This document shows, piece after piece, positions 15,961 to 25,635 of a stretch of DNA of 64,000 bases; position 1 is the stretch's first letter; each line of letters opens with the position of its first letter. Location: positions 172,374-236,373 of the forward strand of contig JAIQFE010000003.1 of NCBI GenBank assembly GCA_020073445.1. The letters run 5' to 3'. Source of the stretch: Terriglobia bacterium. Lineage in GTDB: Bacteria; Acidobacteriota; Terriglobia; Bryobacterales; Bryobacteraceae. Made by a program: the position numbers and the translations under genes. Under the pieces are notes generated by a model, which did not search any database, was not told the origin of the DNA, and was given only the letters and a program-made list of their open reading frames with translations.

Positions 15961-17070
15961 GTGACTACAATCGACTTCCTCTATTTCGATGCCGGCGGGG
16001 GCCATCGCGCCGCCGCGACCGCCCTCAAGGCCGTAATCGAGGAGCAAACAAGATCTTGGGACGTCCGGATGGTCAATCTACAAGAGATACTTGGGCCCCT
16101 GGATGTGTTTCGCAAGGTGACTGGCCTGGAGTTGCAGGAGATCTACAACCAGATGCTGGCGCGCGGCTGGACGCTGGGCTCGGCGCAAGGGCTGAAGTTC
16201 ATGCACGCTGTCATCCGGCTGTATCACGGGCCTTCAGTACGGCTGCTCGAAAAGTACTGGGGGACGTCGCGGCCCGACCTGGTGGTGTCGCTGGTACCGA
16301 ACTTCAACCGGGCGATGTTTGAGAGCCTGAAGAACGCGCTGCCGGCGGTACCTTATGTGACGATCCTCACCGACATCGCCGACTATCCGCCGCATTTCTG
16401 GATGGAGAAGCAAGACCAGTTCGTGATCTGCGGCAGCGATAAAGCGGTGGCGCAGGCGCGCACTCTCGGATACACCGAAGACAGGATCTTCCGGGCATCG
16501 GGCATGATCCTGCGGCCTACGTTTTATCAACCGGTTCCTGTCGATCGGGTTGCCGAGCGGAAGAAGCTGGGGCTCGATCCGGATCGTCCGACGGGCCTGG
16601 TGCTGTTCGGAGGGCAAGGCTCGAAGGTGATGCTGGAGATCGCCGAGCGGCTTTCGGACACGCAGCTCATCTTCATTTGCGGGAAGAACGCGGGGCTCGC
16701 CGACCGCCTCCGGCGGCTTCCCGTACAAGCGTCCCGTTATGTAGAAGGCTTTACCTCCGAGATTCCGTACTACATGAGCCTGGCCGATTTCTTCATCGGC
16801 AAGCCCGGGCCGGGAAGTATCAGTGAAGCGGTGGCGATGGGACTGCCGGTGATCGTCGAGCGCAACATCTGGACGCTGCCGCAGGAGCGCTACAACGCCG
16901 ATTGGGTTCTGGAGCGCAACGCGGGTTTGGTGCTGCCGAACTTCCGCGGAATCGACGGGGCCGTGGAAGGACTGTTGCGCGAACTGCCGCGTTACCAAGC
17001 TGCGGTGAAGCAAATCCACAACCGCGCAGTTTTTGAAATCCCGGATATTCTGGCGAAGATCTTGGGATAA
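15961..17070 (+). CDS. MGDG-synthase-like glycosyltransferase (GT28 type)
   Basis: 369 residues from a GTG start. The N-terminal loop FDAGGGHRAAA matches the MGDG synthase/processive diacylglycerol glycosyltransferase family, and the C-terminal nucleotide-sugar site reads GKPGPGSISEAVAMGLPVIVE. These GT-B enzymes transfer Gal or Glc from UDP-sugar to diacylglycerol and are peripheral to the membrane. The neighbouring PAP2 phosphatase could supply diacylglycerol from phosphatidate; that link is inference. Confidence 0.8.
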   Translation: MTTIDFLYFDAGGGHRAAATALKAVIEEQTRSWDVRMVNLQEILGPLDVFRKVTGLELQEIYNQMLARGWTLGSAQGLKFMHAVIRLYHGPSVRLLEKYWGTSRPDLVVSLVPNFNRAMFESLKNALPAVPYVTILTDIADYPPHFWMEKQDQFVICGSDKAVAQARTLGYTEDRIFRASGMILRPTFYQPVPVDRVAERKKLGLDPDRPTGLVLFGGQGSKVMLEIAERLSDTQLIFICGKNAGLADRLRRLPVQASRYVEGFTSEIPYYMSLADFFIGKPGPGSISEAVAMGLPVIVERNIWTLPQERYNADWVLERNAGLVLPNFRGIDGAVEGLLRELPRYQAAVKQIHNRAVFEIPDILAKILG

Positions 17071-17107
17071 TTCATGTGATTCCGGCGACCGGCCGATAAT
17101 TGGGGCG

Positions 17108-17497
17108 ATGCGTGAGTACATCGCCGCGGCATGTGTGGGAATTGGCATGACGACCTTTCTCTCATTCATGTGGCTTTTCTTCGACTATCAAGCGAATCGT
17201 CCTCGCCAACCTCAGCCGCAAGTCGGAAGGGTCTACCCCTTGAGCAATCACGGAGCGATCGTATACAAAACGGATGTCGAGGCCACTGGGTTGTATTTTC
17301 TATTCTTTGCTTTTTTTCTGCCATTTGGATTGGCCGGATTTTGCATAACTACGGGGAAAGGACTCGCCAACCCAAGCCGGAAACAATACCTAGTAGGCCT
17401 CGCGGCGGGTGTTTGCTACCTGATCATTGTCATCGACTGGGGCCACCAGATCGCTGCCTTCGCTGTATCGCACGGACTAATCCTGTCTCTCGGATGA
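17108..17497 (+). CDS. Small membrane protein of unknown function (129 aa)
   Basis: I use the ATG at 17108; the longer frame begins inside the upstream glycosyltransferase gene. Three hydrophobic segments (about 5-25, 60-80 and 95-125) are separated by a short polar loop with RPRQPQPQVGRVYPLSNHG. The codon choice is less GC-rich than in its neighbours. No family is recognised. Confidence 0.5.
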   Translation: MREYIAAACVGIGMTTFLSFMWLFFDYQANRPRQPQPQVGRVYPLSNHGAIVYKTDVEATGLYFLFFAFFLPFGLAGFCITTGKGLANPSRKQYLVGLAAGVCYLIIVIDWGHQIAAFAVSHGLILSLG

Positions 17498-17532
17498 AGC
17501 CTCGCTCGCAGGTTCGATCCTGAGAAGCGCGC

Positions 17533-18900
17533 CTAAGACCGCGTCTTGATATACCGGCTAGCGAACGTGATAAATGTCGGCCAGTTTGGACCGGGAGTAT
17601 GTCCGCCGCTGTGCTGCCGGAACGCGACATCCCCATCGATGAGCGGAGTTTCGATCGCCGGGAACTCCGACGTCCCCATATCCTTTTTGCCGAGCAGTTT
17701 ATAAACGGGTCCTGCGCCGACGCCTGCCAGGAAGGTTCCCTTGGCGTCCACCCATCCGTCGCCGTTGGTCGCGCCCGCACTCAAGAACACGGGCCGGGGA
17801 GCGCACATCGCCACCAATTCGTGCGAATCGACAGGCAAATCATTCCAGTGCAGCGGACCCGCGTACTTCAGGAAATTGCCGGCCATCCAGTGATACTCGT
17901 TGGTCGCCGCGATGTTCTCCACCAGCTCGCCCCAATTGCGGCGATGCACCTTCGCGCCACCCTCGCCCGATGAGCTGACATAGGCGACCGCGAACCGCTG
18001 GTCGTAAGCCATCGCGACAACCGTTGCTTTTCCGTAGCGTGAGTGTCCTTCCAGGCCGACCTGTTTCGCATCCACGGCCTTATCGGTCTCAAAGTAGTCG
18101 AGTGCGCGGCTCGCTCCCCAGGCCCAGGCGCGCAGCGCGCCCCAATCGTCGGGCTGGCGAGGCTGGCCTTTATTGACCAGGCCGATGATCCCTTGCACCA
18201 GGCCAGCGCCATTGTCCGCCTGAATGGTGCTGGTGTAGATTTCCGCGTAACCCCAGCCCTGCGCGAGAACCTGCTGTTGCCAAGTCGGGCCAGCGGGCTG
18301 TTTGGGAGCTCCTTTGGGAGGCCCGCCAAACCCGCGACCCGTGCCGGGCGGATTTCCGCCGAACTCCAAGATCACCGGAACCCCACCCTTGGCATTCGCA
18401 GGCGTGCTCAGCGACACGCGCATGTCGACGGTGACCTCGGGATAAGAGGTATTGTCGACGTGTCCGACCAGTTCTTTGGTGATCACCGGCACGTCGCCGT
18501 TCATTTCATTCTTGGTGCTAGCGACTTCCCACTTCACCTTGGGAACGTTCTTGGGAACACGGCCATAAATTTCGCGATCGAATAGCTCGACGATTTCCTG
18601 CCGGCGCTGACTCCACCACATCTTGGCCGAAGTGACCTTTTTCCCGTTGTTCAATACCAAAGGATCCGGCAGATTGGGAAAAGGATTGGCCTTCGATTCG
18701 TCGTAATTGGCGGCATTGGGAGCCTGAGGATCATTGCCGTTCGCGCCTTGACGCAGCGATGCAATATGCAGCAGGTCCATCATTTTTTGGCGATCGGCCT
18801 GCGCTGCCAGTTGTGCTGGAGAAGGTCCCGCGGGCTGTTGAAATGCCTGGACCGCCAACGGTAGCAGGAGCAGGTACAACCAACGGGTAGAGCGCGTCAT
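17533..18900 (-). CDS. Secreted glucuronoyl esterase-like carbohydrate esterase, CE15 family
   Basis: 455 residues with a signal peptide (LYLLLLPLAVQAF). The CE15 nucleophile motif appears as LEGHSRYGKATV, followed by the SSSGEGGAK segment that carries the Glu and the late QHSGGHTPGPNWPTF with the catalytic His. A Gly/Pro-rich insert (GRGFGGPPKGAPKQPAGP) lies near 190-210. CE15 enzymes cleave the ester between lignin alcohols and glucuronic acid of xylan, so this fits a soil or plant-litter bacterium. Promiscuous members exist, so the natural substrate is not certain. Confidence 0.85.
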   Translation of the reverse strand: MTRSTRWLYLLLLPLAVQAFQQPAGPSPAQLAAQADRQKMMDLLHIASLRQGANGNDPQAPNAANYDESKANPFPNLPDPLVLNNGKKVTSAKMWWSQRRQEIVELFDREIYGRVPKNVPKVKWEVASTKNEMNGDVPVITKELVGHVDNTSYPEVTVDMRVSLSTPANAKGGVPVILEFGGNPPGTGRGFGGPPKGAPKQPAGPTWQQQVLAQGWGYAEIYTSTIQADNGAGLVQGIIGLVNKGQPRQPDDWGALRAWAWGASRALDYFETDKAVDAKQVGLEGHSRYGKATVVAMAYDQRFAVAYVSSSGEGGAKVHRRNWGELVENIAATNEYHWMAGNFLKYAGPLHWNDLPVDSHELVAMCAPRPVFLSAGATNGDGWVDAKGTFLAGVGAGPVYKLLGKKDMGTSEFPAIETPLIDGDVAFRQHSGGHTPGPNWPTFITFASRYIKTRS

Positions 18901-19041
18901 GGCACATCCTCCTCGTTGATTATATGGAAAATCGCGCTAAGCGGGGATCCAGACCGGCGTTCGCCCGAACCTCCGGTAACCTGATGACGAGGGCCGCGTC
19001 TGACGATTTATACGGTAAACTCGGGAAGGAGTCTTTGTTTT

Positions 19042-19833
19042 ATGCACGTACCAGGATTCTTGGCGATCGCGGCCATGGCCGGCGCACTGGCTGCGCAGGA
19101 GGTTGTTCCTCTTGTTCAGACCAGTTCCGAGGCCAAGCCCGCAGCCGAGCCCGACCATAAATCGTTCGTGATCGAGAACGGTACCCGCATACCGCTGAGC
19201 ATGGTGAACAGCGTCAGCACAAAGACCACCGGCGAAGGCGACCGCGTGTATCTGGAAACCACGTTTCCTATCGCGGTTAACGGCAAAATCGTGATTCCGG
19301 CGGGAAGCTATGTGCTCGGTACGGTTACGGAGTCCAAGCGCCCGGGCAAGGTGAAGGGCCGCGGCGAATTCCGCCTGCGGTTCGATTCGTTGATGCTGCC
19401 CAACGGCGTGACGCGCGATTTCCGCGCACAAGTGGCAGGCCTGGACGGGCGTGCGACCGAGGATCTGGATAAGAAGGAAGGCACGATCCGCAGCGAAGGC
19501 AATAAATCCGGGGACGCCCGCACGATCGGCGAGACGGCAACCACAGGAGCAGCGGTAGGAGGCCTTGCAGGGATCGGACGAGCCCCGGCCCTGGGAGCCG
19601 GGATCGGAGCCGCGGCGGGTGCCACGGCCGCCCTGATCGGGATTCTGGTCACCCGTGGACCGGATGCGGTGCTGGCTAAGGGCACCACGGTCGAGATGGT
19701 CCTTGATCGCCAGCTAATCTATGACGAGGGCGAACTGAATTTCAGCAATCTGCCTCCGCATTATGGATCGAGCGACGGCGGCGGTCCTCTGCCCAGCCGC
19801 AAGACTCAGGGCGTCAGTCGCCGCTTCCCATAG
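19042..19833 (+). CDS. Exported protein with TrbI/VirB10-like beta domain
   Basis: 263 residues with a signal peptide and GGAAGGAG upstream of the ATG. The core (FVIENGTRIPLSMVNSVSTK, VNGKIVIPAGSYVLGTV, LRFDSLMLPNGVTRDF) resembles the C-terminal beta-barrel of VirB10/TrbI. A Gly/Ala-rich hydrophobic stretch about 175-205 (AAVGGLAGIG, GAGIGAAAGATAALIG) resembles the antenna or membrane hairpin. There are no other type IV secretion genes nearby, and such stand-alone proteins are frequent in Acidobacteriota; a secretion role is not supported here. Confidence 0.6.
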   Translation: MHVPGFLAIAAMAGALAAQEVVPLVQTSSEAKPAAEPDHKSFVIENGTRIPLSMVNSVSTKTTGEGDRVYLETTFPIAVNGKIVIPAGSYVLGTVTESKRPGKVKGRGEFRLRFDSLMLPNGVTRDFRAQVAGLDGRATEDLDKKEGTIRSEGNKSGDARTIGETATTGAAVGGLAGIGRAPALGAGIGAAAGATAALIGILVTRGPDAVLAKGTTVEMVLDRQLIYDEGELNFSNLPPHYGSSDGGGPLPSRKTQGVSRRFP

Positions 19834-19936
19834 CCTTTTTCTTCGCCTCAATCTGGAGTACTAGGTAGTTTCACCCGCCCCCTGATGCGCGGTTTCGCTG
19901 AGCGTAATTGCCGCGAGCCTCTGTTATGGTGGACCT

Positions 19937-21049
19937 GTGAAGAGCCTCACCATCCCCGTCGATCGCGGCGCAACGGCTGGAACTGTGAGAGCATTCCGGT
20001 TGCTCGGCGTACCGGTCAGATTGCATTTCACGTTCGTCCTGCTCCTTTTATTTCTTGTGGTTACAGCGCTGGGATACGATTCCACGGCGATCTTCGCCAC
20101 CTTCATGCTGGGACTCTTTGCCAGCGTTCTGCTGCACGAGGGCGCCCACGCGGCCGTGGGAGCATGGTTTAAGATCCGCACCGTCGAAATCGTGATGTTC
20201 CCTATCGGAGGCCTCTCGCGCATGGAGCGCCGGCTGCGCCCCGTGGAGGAACTCTGGATCTCCCTGGCCGGACCCCTGGCGAACCTCGTGGTGGCGATGG
20301 GCATCTTCTGGTACGTGGCTTCCACCAAGCAGCCCATCAGCATCCAGCCGTCCGATCTGTTGCATCCTTCGGGCGGGAAGCTGCTGCCTCTCTTCGGTTT
20401 CGCCAATCTTCTTCTGGCGGGATTCAACCTGGTCCCGGCCTTTCCCATGGACGGGGGACGCCTGTTGCGCGCGCTGCTGACGTTCTTGCGCCCGGAAGAC
20501 GAAGCCACTCGCATCGCCGCCTGGATGGGGCGCGTGGTGGCGTTCAGTCTGGGGCTCTACGGCTTAGTGACGGGCGAATTCATGCTGGTGTTCTTCGCCT
20601 TCTTTATCTGGCTGGGCGCCGCCCAGGAAAGCGCCGCCGCGACCGGTCGGACGCTGACCAACGGGATTCCCGTCCGCGCGGCCATGATCACCGAATTCCA
20701 TCATCTGGAACATGGCGACACGGTGCGCGATGCCGCCAATCTGCTGCTGTCCACTTCGCAGCAGGACTTTCCGGTGATGCACGGCGACGAAGTGATCGGC
20801 TTGCTCGACCGTAACCGGCTTCTGAAGGCGTTAGCCGCGGAAGGTCCGGATGCGTACGTCTCGGGTGTCATGGATCGCGACTATCTCGCGCTCGAGCCTG
20901 CGGCCGACTTGGCCGAGACTCTGCCCCTGATGGCTCGCGGCCGCTGCGCGCTGGTCCAGGACGGAAGCCGACTGGTGGGTCTGCTCACCACGGACAATCT
21001 ATCGGAGTTCCTGCTGCTCCGTCGATTTGGCATGGAACCGGTCATTTAA
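19937..21049 (+). CDS. M50 (site-2 protease) metalloprotease with CBS domain pair
   Basis: 370 residues from a GTG start. The zinc site is HEGAH (His67, Glu68, His71), with the third ligand in FNLVPAFPMDGG (Asp172), both inside transmembrane helices. Residues about 240-365 form two CBS repeats, which usually bind adenine nucleotides and regulate the protease domain. S2P-family proteases cut membrane proteins within the bilayer, for example anti-sigma factors. The last 51 bp overlap the convergent membrane-protein gene. Confidence 0.85.
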   Translation: MKSLTIPVDRGATAGTVRAFRLLGVPVRLHFTFVLLLLFLVVTALGYDSTAIFATFMLGLFASVLLHEGAHAAVGAWFKIRTVEIVMFPIGGLSRMERRLRPVEELWISLAGPLANLVVAMGIFWYVASTKQPISIQPSDLLHPSGGKLLPLFGFANLLLAGFNLVPAFPMDGGRLLRALLTFLRPEDEATRIAAWMGRVVAFSLGLYGLVTGEFMLVFFAFFIWLGAAQESAAATGRTLTNGIPVRAAMITEFHHLEHGDTVRDAANLLLSTSQQDFPVMHGDEVIGLLDRNRLLKALAAEGPDAYVSGVMDRDYLALEPAADLAETLPLMARGRCALVQDGSRLVGLLTTDNLSEFLLLRRFGMEPVI

Positions 21050-22420
21050 GCCGCTCAGAACCATCCACAAGACGATCAGCAGTTCCATATCCAGTATCGT
21101 GGCCGCGATGAAGTAGTGGCGCGTCACGTCCACGGCGTCGGCCAGCGATGCGATCAGCACTTCGGTGACGCCCATTCCGGCAATCGCAAGGACTCCCGCG
21201 ACTAGTGCGCTCGACAGAGTTTTCCGCCGTGCGATTGCGGGCGCGCACGCGAGCCCTGTTACCAGCGCATAGCCGATCCCATACCGGATGCCGTGCTCGT
21301 GGAAAAGCGCGCGTTTGGCATCGCTCCAGAGGGCAAAGCTATGGCTCTCTGTAAACGGAGGCGATCCCGCGCCGCGATCGAAGTTACCCATCGGAGGACG
21401 CTGGCGGCCGCCCTCGCCAAGAGCACTATCGAGAGCAAGATCGGTGTCCTTAGGATGGGTCAGGAAGTACCAGCCCAAGCGGGCAAAGGAGGTCCGTTGC
21501 ATAAAGGCAGCCGCGAACTCGGGATCTCTGAAGCCCGATCCAGCGGAGTAAGCGTGCGTCCCCACGAACCTTGCATAGGATTCGTCCAGCCCCAGCGCCT
21601 CGAGATCCGCTTTCACATTTGCGGAGTGGGGAAGGACCTGCCAGAAGATGACGGAATAGTATCCATGTGCCGCGTAGTCGAAGGGCACCAGTTCCAGGCC
21701 CACCAGGGCCGCGGCGGCCACGAGTGTAGTGGAAGCGATCGAGAACAGACGGCCATTGCCCGGCCAAAGGCTGCGGCCAAAGAACGCGAACAACGGAGCG
21801 ATCCACAGGCCAAGGATCGCATGCTGAGACTTGGAAAGCAGCAGAAGGGCGACACAGATCACCAGCCAAATCGCATCGGACTTTCTGCGCCAGGTTGCGG
21901 CACGCAGAAATAGCACTACGGACAGCATCAGAAACACATACGTGGCCGCATCCATGTAGAAGGAGTTGAAATAACTCGTATACATTACGTCCCCGAAACC
22001 GATCGCTATGACGGCCCACAGGACGTACCAGCGCCACCCTTCCACCGGGGTCAAGAGACCTTCCATTAGATAGACGGCCAGGAGGAACAGCAATCCGTGA
22101 ACGAGACCCATCCAGCGCAAGTCGAATGATCCGTCCTTTGAGAAGGCATGGCTCAGGCTGATAGGAGCGGCGGCGACGAGGGTCTCGGACGAGTAGAACC
22201 CTGCCTCCCAGTGATAGATAGGGTCAAATCGGTATATCCAATCAACATAACCATACTCATCTCCTCGCGGCGCGCCCAGGTCAAAGAGTCCCATGACCTT
22301 GGGGAAATCGCCGTTGTTCGCCAACCCGATCGTCGGCGGTACGAACAGCTGGACCCCCAGGATCGCCGCGAATACCAGGCATGGCGCGTGTTTCAGAATG
22401 CGGATTTTATCCAGAGTCAT
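20999..22420 (-). CDS. Polytopic membrane protein, possibly glycosyltransferase-like
   Basis: 473 residues from the ATG at 22420, with about ten hydrophobic segments (for example PCLVFAAILGVQLFVPP, LLFLLAVYLMEGLL, YVFLMLSVVLFLRAA). A large soluble loop follows DYAAHGYYSVIFWQVLP. The layout, with an early acidic loop (NNGDFPKVMG), recalls GT-C type glycosyltransferases, but no definitive motif is seen. It overlaps the M50 gene tail to tail by 51 bp. Confidence 0.5.
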   Translation of the reverse strand: MTLDKIRILKHAPCLVFAAILGVQLFVPPTIGLANNGDFPKVMGLFDLGAPRGDEYGYVDWIYRFDPIYHWEAGFYSSETLVAAAPISLSHAFSKDGSFDLRWMGLVHGLLFLLAVYLMEGLLTPVEGWRWYVLWAVIAIGFGDVMYTSYFNSFYMDAATYVFLMLSVVLFLRAATWRRKSDAIWLVICVALLLLSKSQHAILGLWIAPLFAFFGRSLWPGNGRLFSIASTTLVAAAALVGLELVPFDYAAHGYYSVIFWQVLPHSANVKADLEALGLDESYARFVGTHAYSAGSGFRDPEFAAAFMQRTSFARLGWYFLTHPKDTDLALDSALGEGGRQRPPMGNFDRGAGSPPFTESHSFALWSDAKRALFHEHGIRYGIGYALVTGLACAPAIARRKTLSSALVAGVLAIAGMGVTEVLIASLADAVDVTRHYFIAATILDMELLIVLWMVLSGLNDRFHAKSTEQQELR

Positions 22421-22570
22421 CGTGGGAGGCCATTCAGCGGAGCAGACTACAGCTCTGTGAAAGGAAAGTCTGGACGCAAAGGTATAATACACCCGGTCAA
22501 GCAGGGATTACAAGGAAATTGCAGGTATTAGCGAAGAAAGTATAGCTGATAGCGCGGGTATTGAAAATCT

Positions 22571-23524
22571 TCAGGTCTTGAGTTCCGCCGCGATCTCGGC
22601 CGCGGCTTTCCGGGCCTGCTCAACTGCCCCGACCTCAAAGCTGATCGCGCCGACGCGCGGGTGCCCGCCACCGCCGTAGCGCTCGCAAATGCTCGCCAGG
22701 TTGTGGTCCACGGAAACCTCGGCCCAGGGATTCGATCCCACCGAAACCTTGGTCCGGAAGCTGGACGTCAGCACGGAGACCGTGTACACCGAATGCGGGA
22801 AAAGATAGTACGGGATGAACTTGTTGTAACCTTCGAGGTTCTGGTCGACCAGGTCGAAGCACACTACGCCATCCTCGCAGCGGGCCTGCTTGCGGATGAT
22901 CTCGAGAGACTTCAAGTGCCCCTCGTAAAGAGGCTGGTAGACCGTCTGGATGGCGGGGTCGGCGTCGATATCGGCCAATGACCGGCGCCGCATCATGCGG
23001 ATGATCTTCTGGACGGTATCCGAGCCCTTGCTGCCCTCGATCACCAGCGTCAGACGCATGGCCGGTTCGCGCAGCTCCACGGCTTCTTTCGCGTTGGCGT
23101 ATTGGGCGCCGTCGATGATGTCGGCCCAGGAGACCAACTCCGCCAAATCCGGCGCGGCGTAGCCGAAGCGCTCCCGCGCCACCGTGGCGATATACATTGT
23201 GCAGGATTTGAAGCTGGGATCGTACATCTTCTGGCCGCTGGTGTCGCGGCGGAAATGCTCGGCGTCCTCGGGCGTCAGGAAGGCGCTCTGGTGATGATCG
23301 AACCACCACGTCAGGCGCGGATCGGTGGAGTACTTGAAATCCACGATGGCGTTGACATCGCCGTCAAAAAGGTTCGGTTCAAAGAGCTGCGACGCCTTGT
23401 GCGCCAGGCCGGTGAACTCGAACTGCGCGTCGGGATGGAACTTGCCTTCGAGGAACCGGCTGAAGAAGGCCGCGGATGCCGCGCCGTCGAAACAATGGTC
23501 GTGATAGAGAATCCGCGCGCGCAT
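22571..23524 (-). CDS. DHH-family phosphoesterase (NrnA-like)
   Basis: 317 residues. Motifs in order: HDHCFDG near residue 8 (motif I), IVDFKY (II), FDHHQS (III, the DHH), SWADIID (IV) and the C-terminal DHHA1 segment GGGGHPRVGAISF. The Asp/His set binds two metal ions. DHH-DHHA1 proteins degrade short oligonucleotides (nanoRNA), pAp or cyclic dinucleotides; which one applies here is unknown. The first motif is YHDHCFDG rather than the usual GH-x-D-x-D form. Confidence 0.85.
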   Translation of the reverse strand: MRARILYHDHCFDGAASAAFFSRFLEGKFHPDAQFEFTGLAHKASQLFEPNLFDGDVNAIVDFKYSTDPRLTWWFDHHQSAFLTPEDAEHFRRDTSGQKMYDPSFKSCTMYIATVARERFGYAAPDLAELVSWADIIDGAQYANAKEAVELREPAMRLTLVIEGSKGSDTVQKIIRMMRRRSLADIDADPAIQTVYQPLYEGHLKSLEIIRKQARCEDGVVCFDLVDQNLEGYNKFIPYYLFPHSVYTVSVLTSSFRTKVSVGSNPWAEVSVDHNLASICERYGGGGHPRVGAISFEVGAVEQARKAAAEIAAELKT

Positions 23525-23641
23525 TTAGAGATATCGACCGGGAAAACTTGCTAGTGTCGCGCAAATCGGGACCTTAACGCAAGGGGGCTGCCCGAGCCGG
23601 GTCAGAGAACCGGCTTTGCAGGCAAATGAATGTGAGAGAAC

Positions 23642-25576
23642 TCAGTGCAGAATCGCGTTCACTGCGGCCGGTGCCATCACAATTCCGTATCCGGAGTCCC
23701 GGTCTATGCCCGGGGCTCGTATGTCCAGCGCAGTCGAGGTCAGGGCGTTGAAGATCTGCTGGCCGGTGGCTGCGGGATTGGCGGATTTCACCAAGGCCGC
23801 CACCCCAGCCGCGTGCGAAACAGCGGCCGATGCACCGAAGAACGGACTGAATCCCGGCGTCCGCGTAGCCACGCCATCCGCGGCAGCGAGGTCCGGCTTG
23901 GCCAGGACGATGCCGCCGTTGGTGCCAAACAGAACATTGCCTGCGGTAATCGGCGTCCCGTCCGCTTTATAGAACATACGGCGCGGTCCATCAGAACTGA
24001 AGGGCTCGGTGGGATTGGATGCACCGCCGACGAAGGGCCGCGTGAATCCCCTGGCGCTGTTCCAGGCTACCGCGGCGACTCCGAAGGCCCGCCCGGGACA
24101 AGCCGCGTTACTCAGCACGCAGCCAGCCGACGCGCTATGACCGTGCGTCCGGCCGGTCGTCTTCAGTTGCAGCGGTTCTCCAAAAAAATTGTTCAGGTGC
24201 AGCGCGCGCGGCTGCGTCCCAGCTTTGGCCGCGATCACAATCCGCGCATTGGCCGGGAAGCCCGAGGAGCTAAATACTTCTTCGAAAGGGTCGGAACCGG
24301 CACCGTTCTGGATGGTAGTCGAGCTGCCGCCGGGGAGCACGGCCGTGCCGGCGGAGTTCAGAACGAATAGATCATAGTCGTTGGTCGAGTTCCCCAGCGG
24401 ATCGGACCAAGACAGGTTCACCACTCCGGTGGTCGTCAATAGTCTGTTGAAGCTCTGCGAGCCAAAGGAGTGCAGGGTATAGCCGGGCAGCAGCGCGCTC
24501 GTACCGCCGGGCGAAAAATCGCCTTCCCAAACCGAGGCCGTACCGTTCGTGAGGTTGCCTGCGTTCCCAGTGGCGGAAAAATACAGGGCTCCGGACGCCG
24601 TGACGTCGTTCACCGCCTGGGCGATCACGCCGTCCTGGAAGGCCGGCTCGTCGCTGTAGGAGACGTTATCCACGATAATGTCGCAATGGTAGGTATTGCG
24701 CAGCAAGCGGATGTTGTCGGCAAAGCTTTCCGGGCTATTGAACGCCGATGCAAAGAAAATTTGGACACCGGGAGCCAGGTCGTACACAATTTCCATCATC
24801 GCCGACCCTTGGCTCGATCCGGGTCCGTCGATAATGTCCGCGACGTTCAACGCGTCGGGCGGCAGATCGCCAGTCCCGATCAAGAGGGGAATCGATTCCG
24901 CGGAGTCGGACAGGACTCCAACCCTGATGCCGTTCCCGCGGACGCCGCCGGCCTGAACCGTATTCGCCCCGTGAGTGATCAGTCCCTGCGTGGTGGTGTT
25001 GCCGATGAAAAATGGCAGACCCACCTTCCCCAGGATCCTTTGAACGACATTCAGCTGCGGTTTCGCCGGGCCTGCGACCTTTTTCGCGAGCCGCGGTCCG
25101 AGATAATCGGCCAGTGAAACTCCACTATGCCGCGGCGGGAGCGCTGATTTGATGGAAGCGACGTCCGCGCGGCCGGCCAGCGTTTCTACTGCGCTTAGTG
25201 GAACACGGGCCCGAATGGCTCCGAGCGCCGCGGAGCTGTAAACCACGCGCCCGCCCGCCTGCTGGATGCTGTTCAGCAAGTCGGCCGAGACAGTAGCCTT
25301 GATGGTCACCAGAATCCCGGATTGCGCGTCCATGCTGAGGCCTGAAGGGGCGGCGCCGAGATCCGGGACGGCGGCAAGAGAGACGCTGCGGGACGCGTTG
25401 ATTGCATAGACCAGCGAAGACGATAGCTTCTGCTGAAGCGAGGTTCGCGATTCCTTTTCGTGCAAAATAGCCGCGATCTGCTGAAGAGCGGAGTCGCTAA
25501 TATCAATATCCTGAGCGGCGGCGGGGCCGGCCAGTAACAGTCCCGCCCATATAGCCGAGGCCAGGACGGGCTTCAT
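23642..25576 (-). CDS. Secreted S8 (subtilisin-like) peptidase domain protein
   Basis: 644 residues from the ATG at 25576, with a signal peptide. About residues 210-640 form a subtilase-like domain: IRVGVLSDSAES (Asp), IIVDNVSYSDEPAFQDG, YFSATGNAGN (oxyanion region) and FFGASAAVSHAAGVAAL (Ser in GASAA, for the usual GTSxAxPH). The region expected to hold the His reads GSSQGSAMMEIVYDLAPG and has no His; a Glu at the Q is what I remember from relatives, but I could not check this. The N-terminal 200 residues may be a prodomain. It is likely exported and perhaps inactive. Confidence 0.7.
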   Translation of the reverse strand: MKPVLASAIWAGLLLAGPAAAQDIDISDSALQQIAAILHEKESRTSLQQKLSSSLVYAINASRSVSLAAVPDLGAAPSGLSMDAQSGILVTIKATVSADLLNSIQQAGGRVVYSSAALGAIRARVPLSAVETLAGRADVASIKSALPPRHSGVSLADYLGPRLAKKVAGPAKPQLNVVQRILGKVGLPFFIGNTTTQGLITHGANTVQAGGVRGNGIRVGVLSDSAESIPLLIGTGDLPPDALNVADIIDGPGSSQGSAMMEIVYDLAPGVQIFFASAFNSPESFADNIRLLRNTYHCDIIVDNVSYSDEPAFQDGVIAQAVNDVTASGALYFSATGNAGNLTNGTASVWEGDFSPGGTSALLPGYTLHSFGSQSFNRLLTTTGVVNLSWSDPLGNSTNDYDLFVLNSAGTAVLPGGSSTTIQNGAGSDPFEEVFSSSGFPANARIVIAAKAGTQPRALHLNNFFGEPLQLKTTGRTHGHSASAGCVLSNAACPGRAFGVAAVAWNSARGFTRPFVGGASNPTEPFSSDGPRRMFYKADGTPITAGNVLFGTNGGIVLAKPDLAAADGVATRTPGFSPFFGASAAVSHAAGVAALVKSANPAATGQQIFNALTSTALDIRAPGIDRDSGYGIVMAPAAVNAILH

Positions 25577-25635
25577 AATTCTTCGAGTGTTCGAGGTTCG
25601 TATCATTTGGACGCTTTCTGTATCAGCCGATCAAC

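Noticed and set aside
16234..17169. Minus-strand open frame opposite the MGDG-synthase-like gene
   Set aside because: Shadow frame; the plus strand has both GT motifs.
23525..23641. GC-rich fold between the DHH and S8 genes that suggested a riboswitch
   Set aside because: Only a short GCCGG/CCGGC pairing is seen and none of the conserved cores of c-di-GMP, cobalamin or SAM riboswitches.
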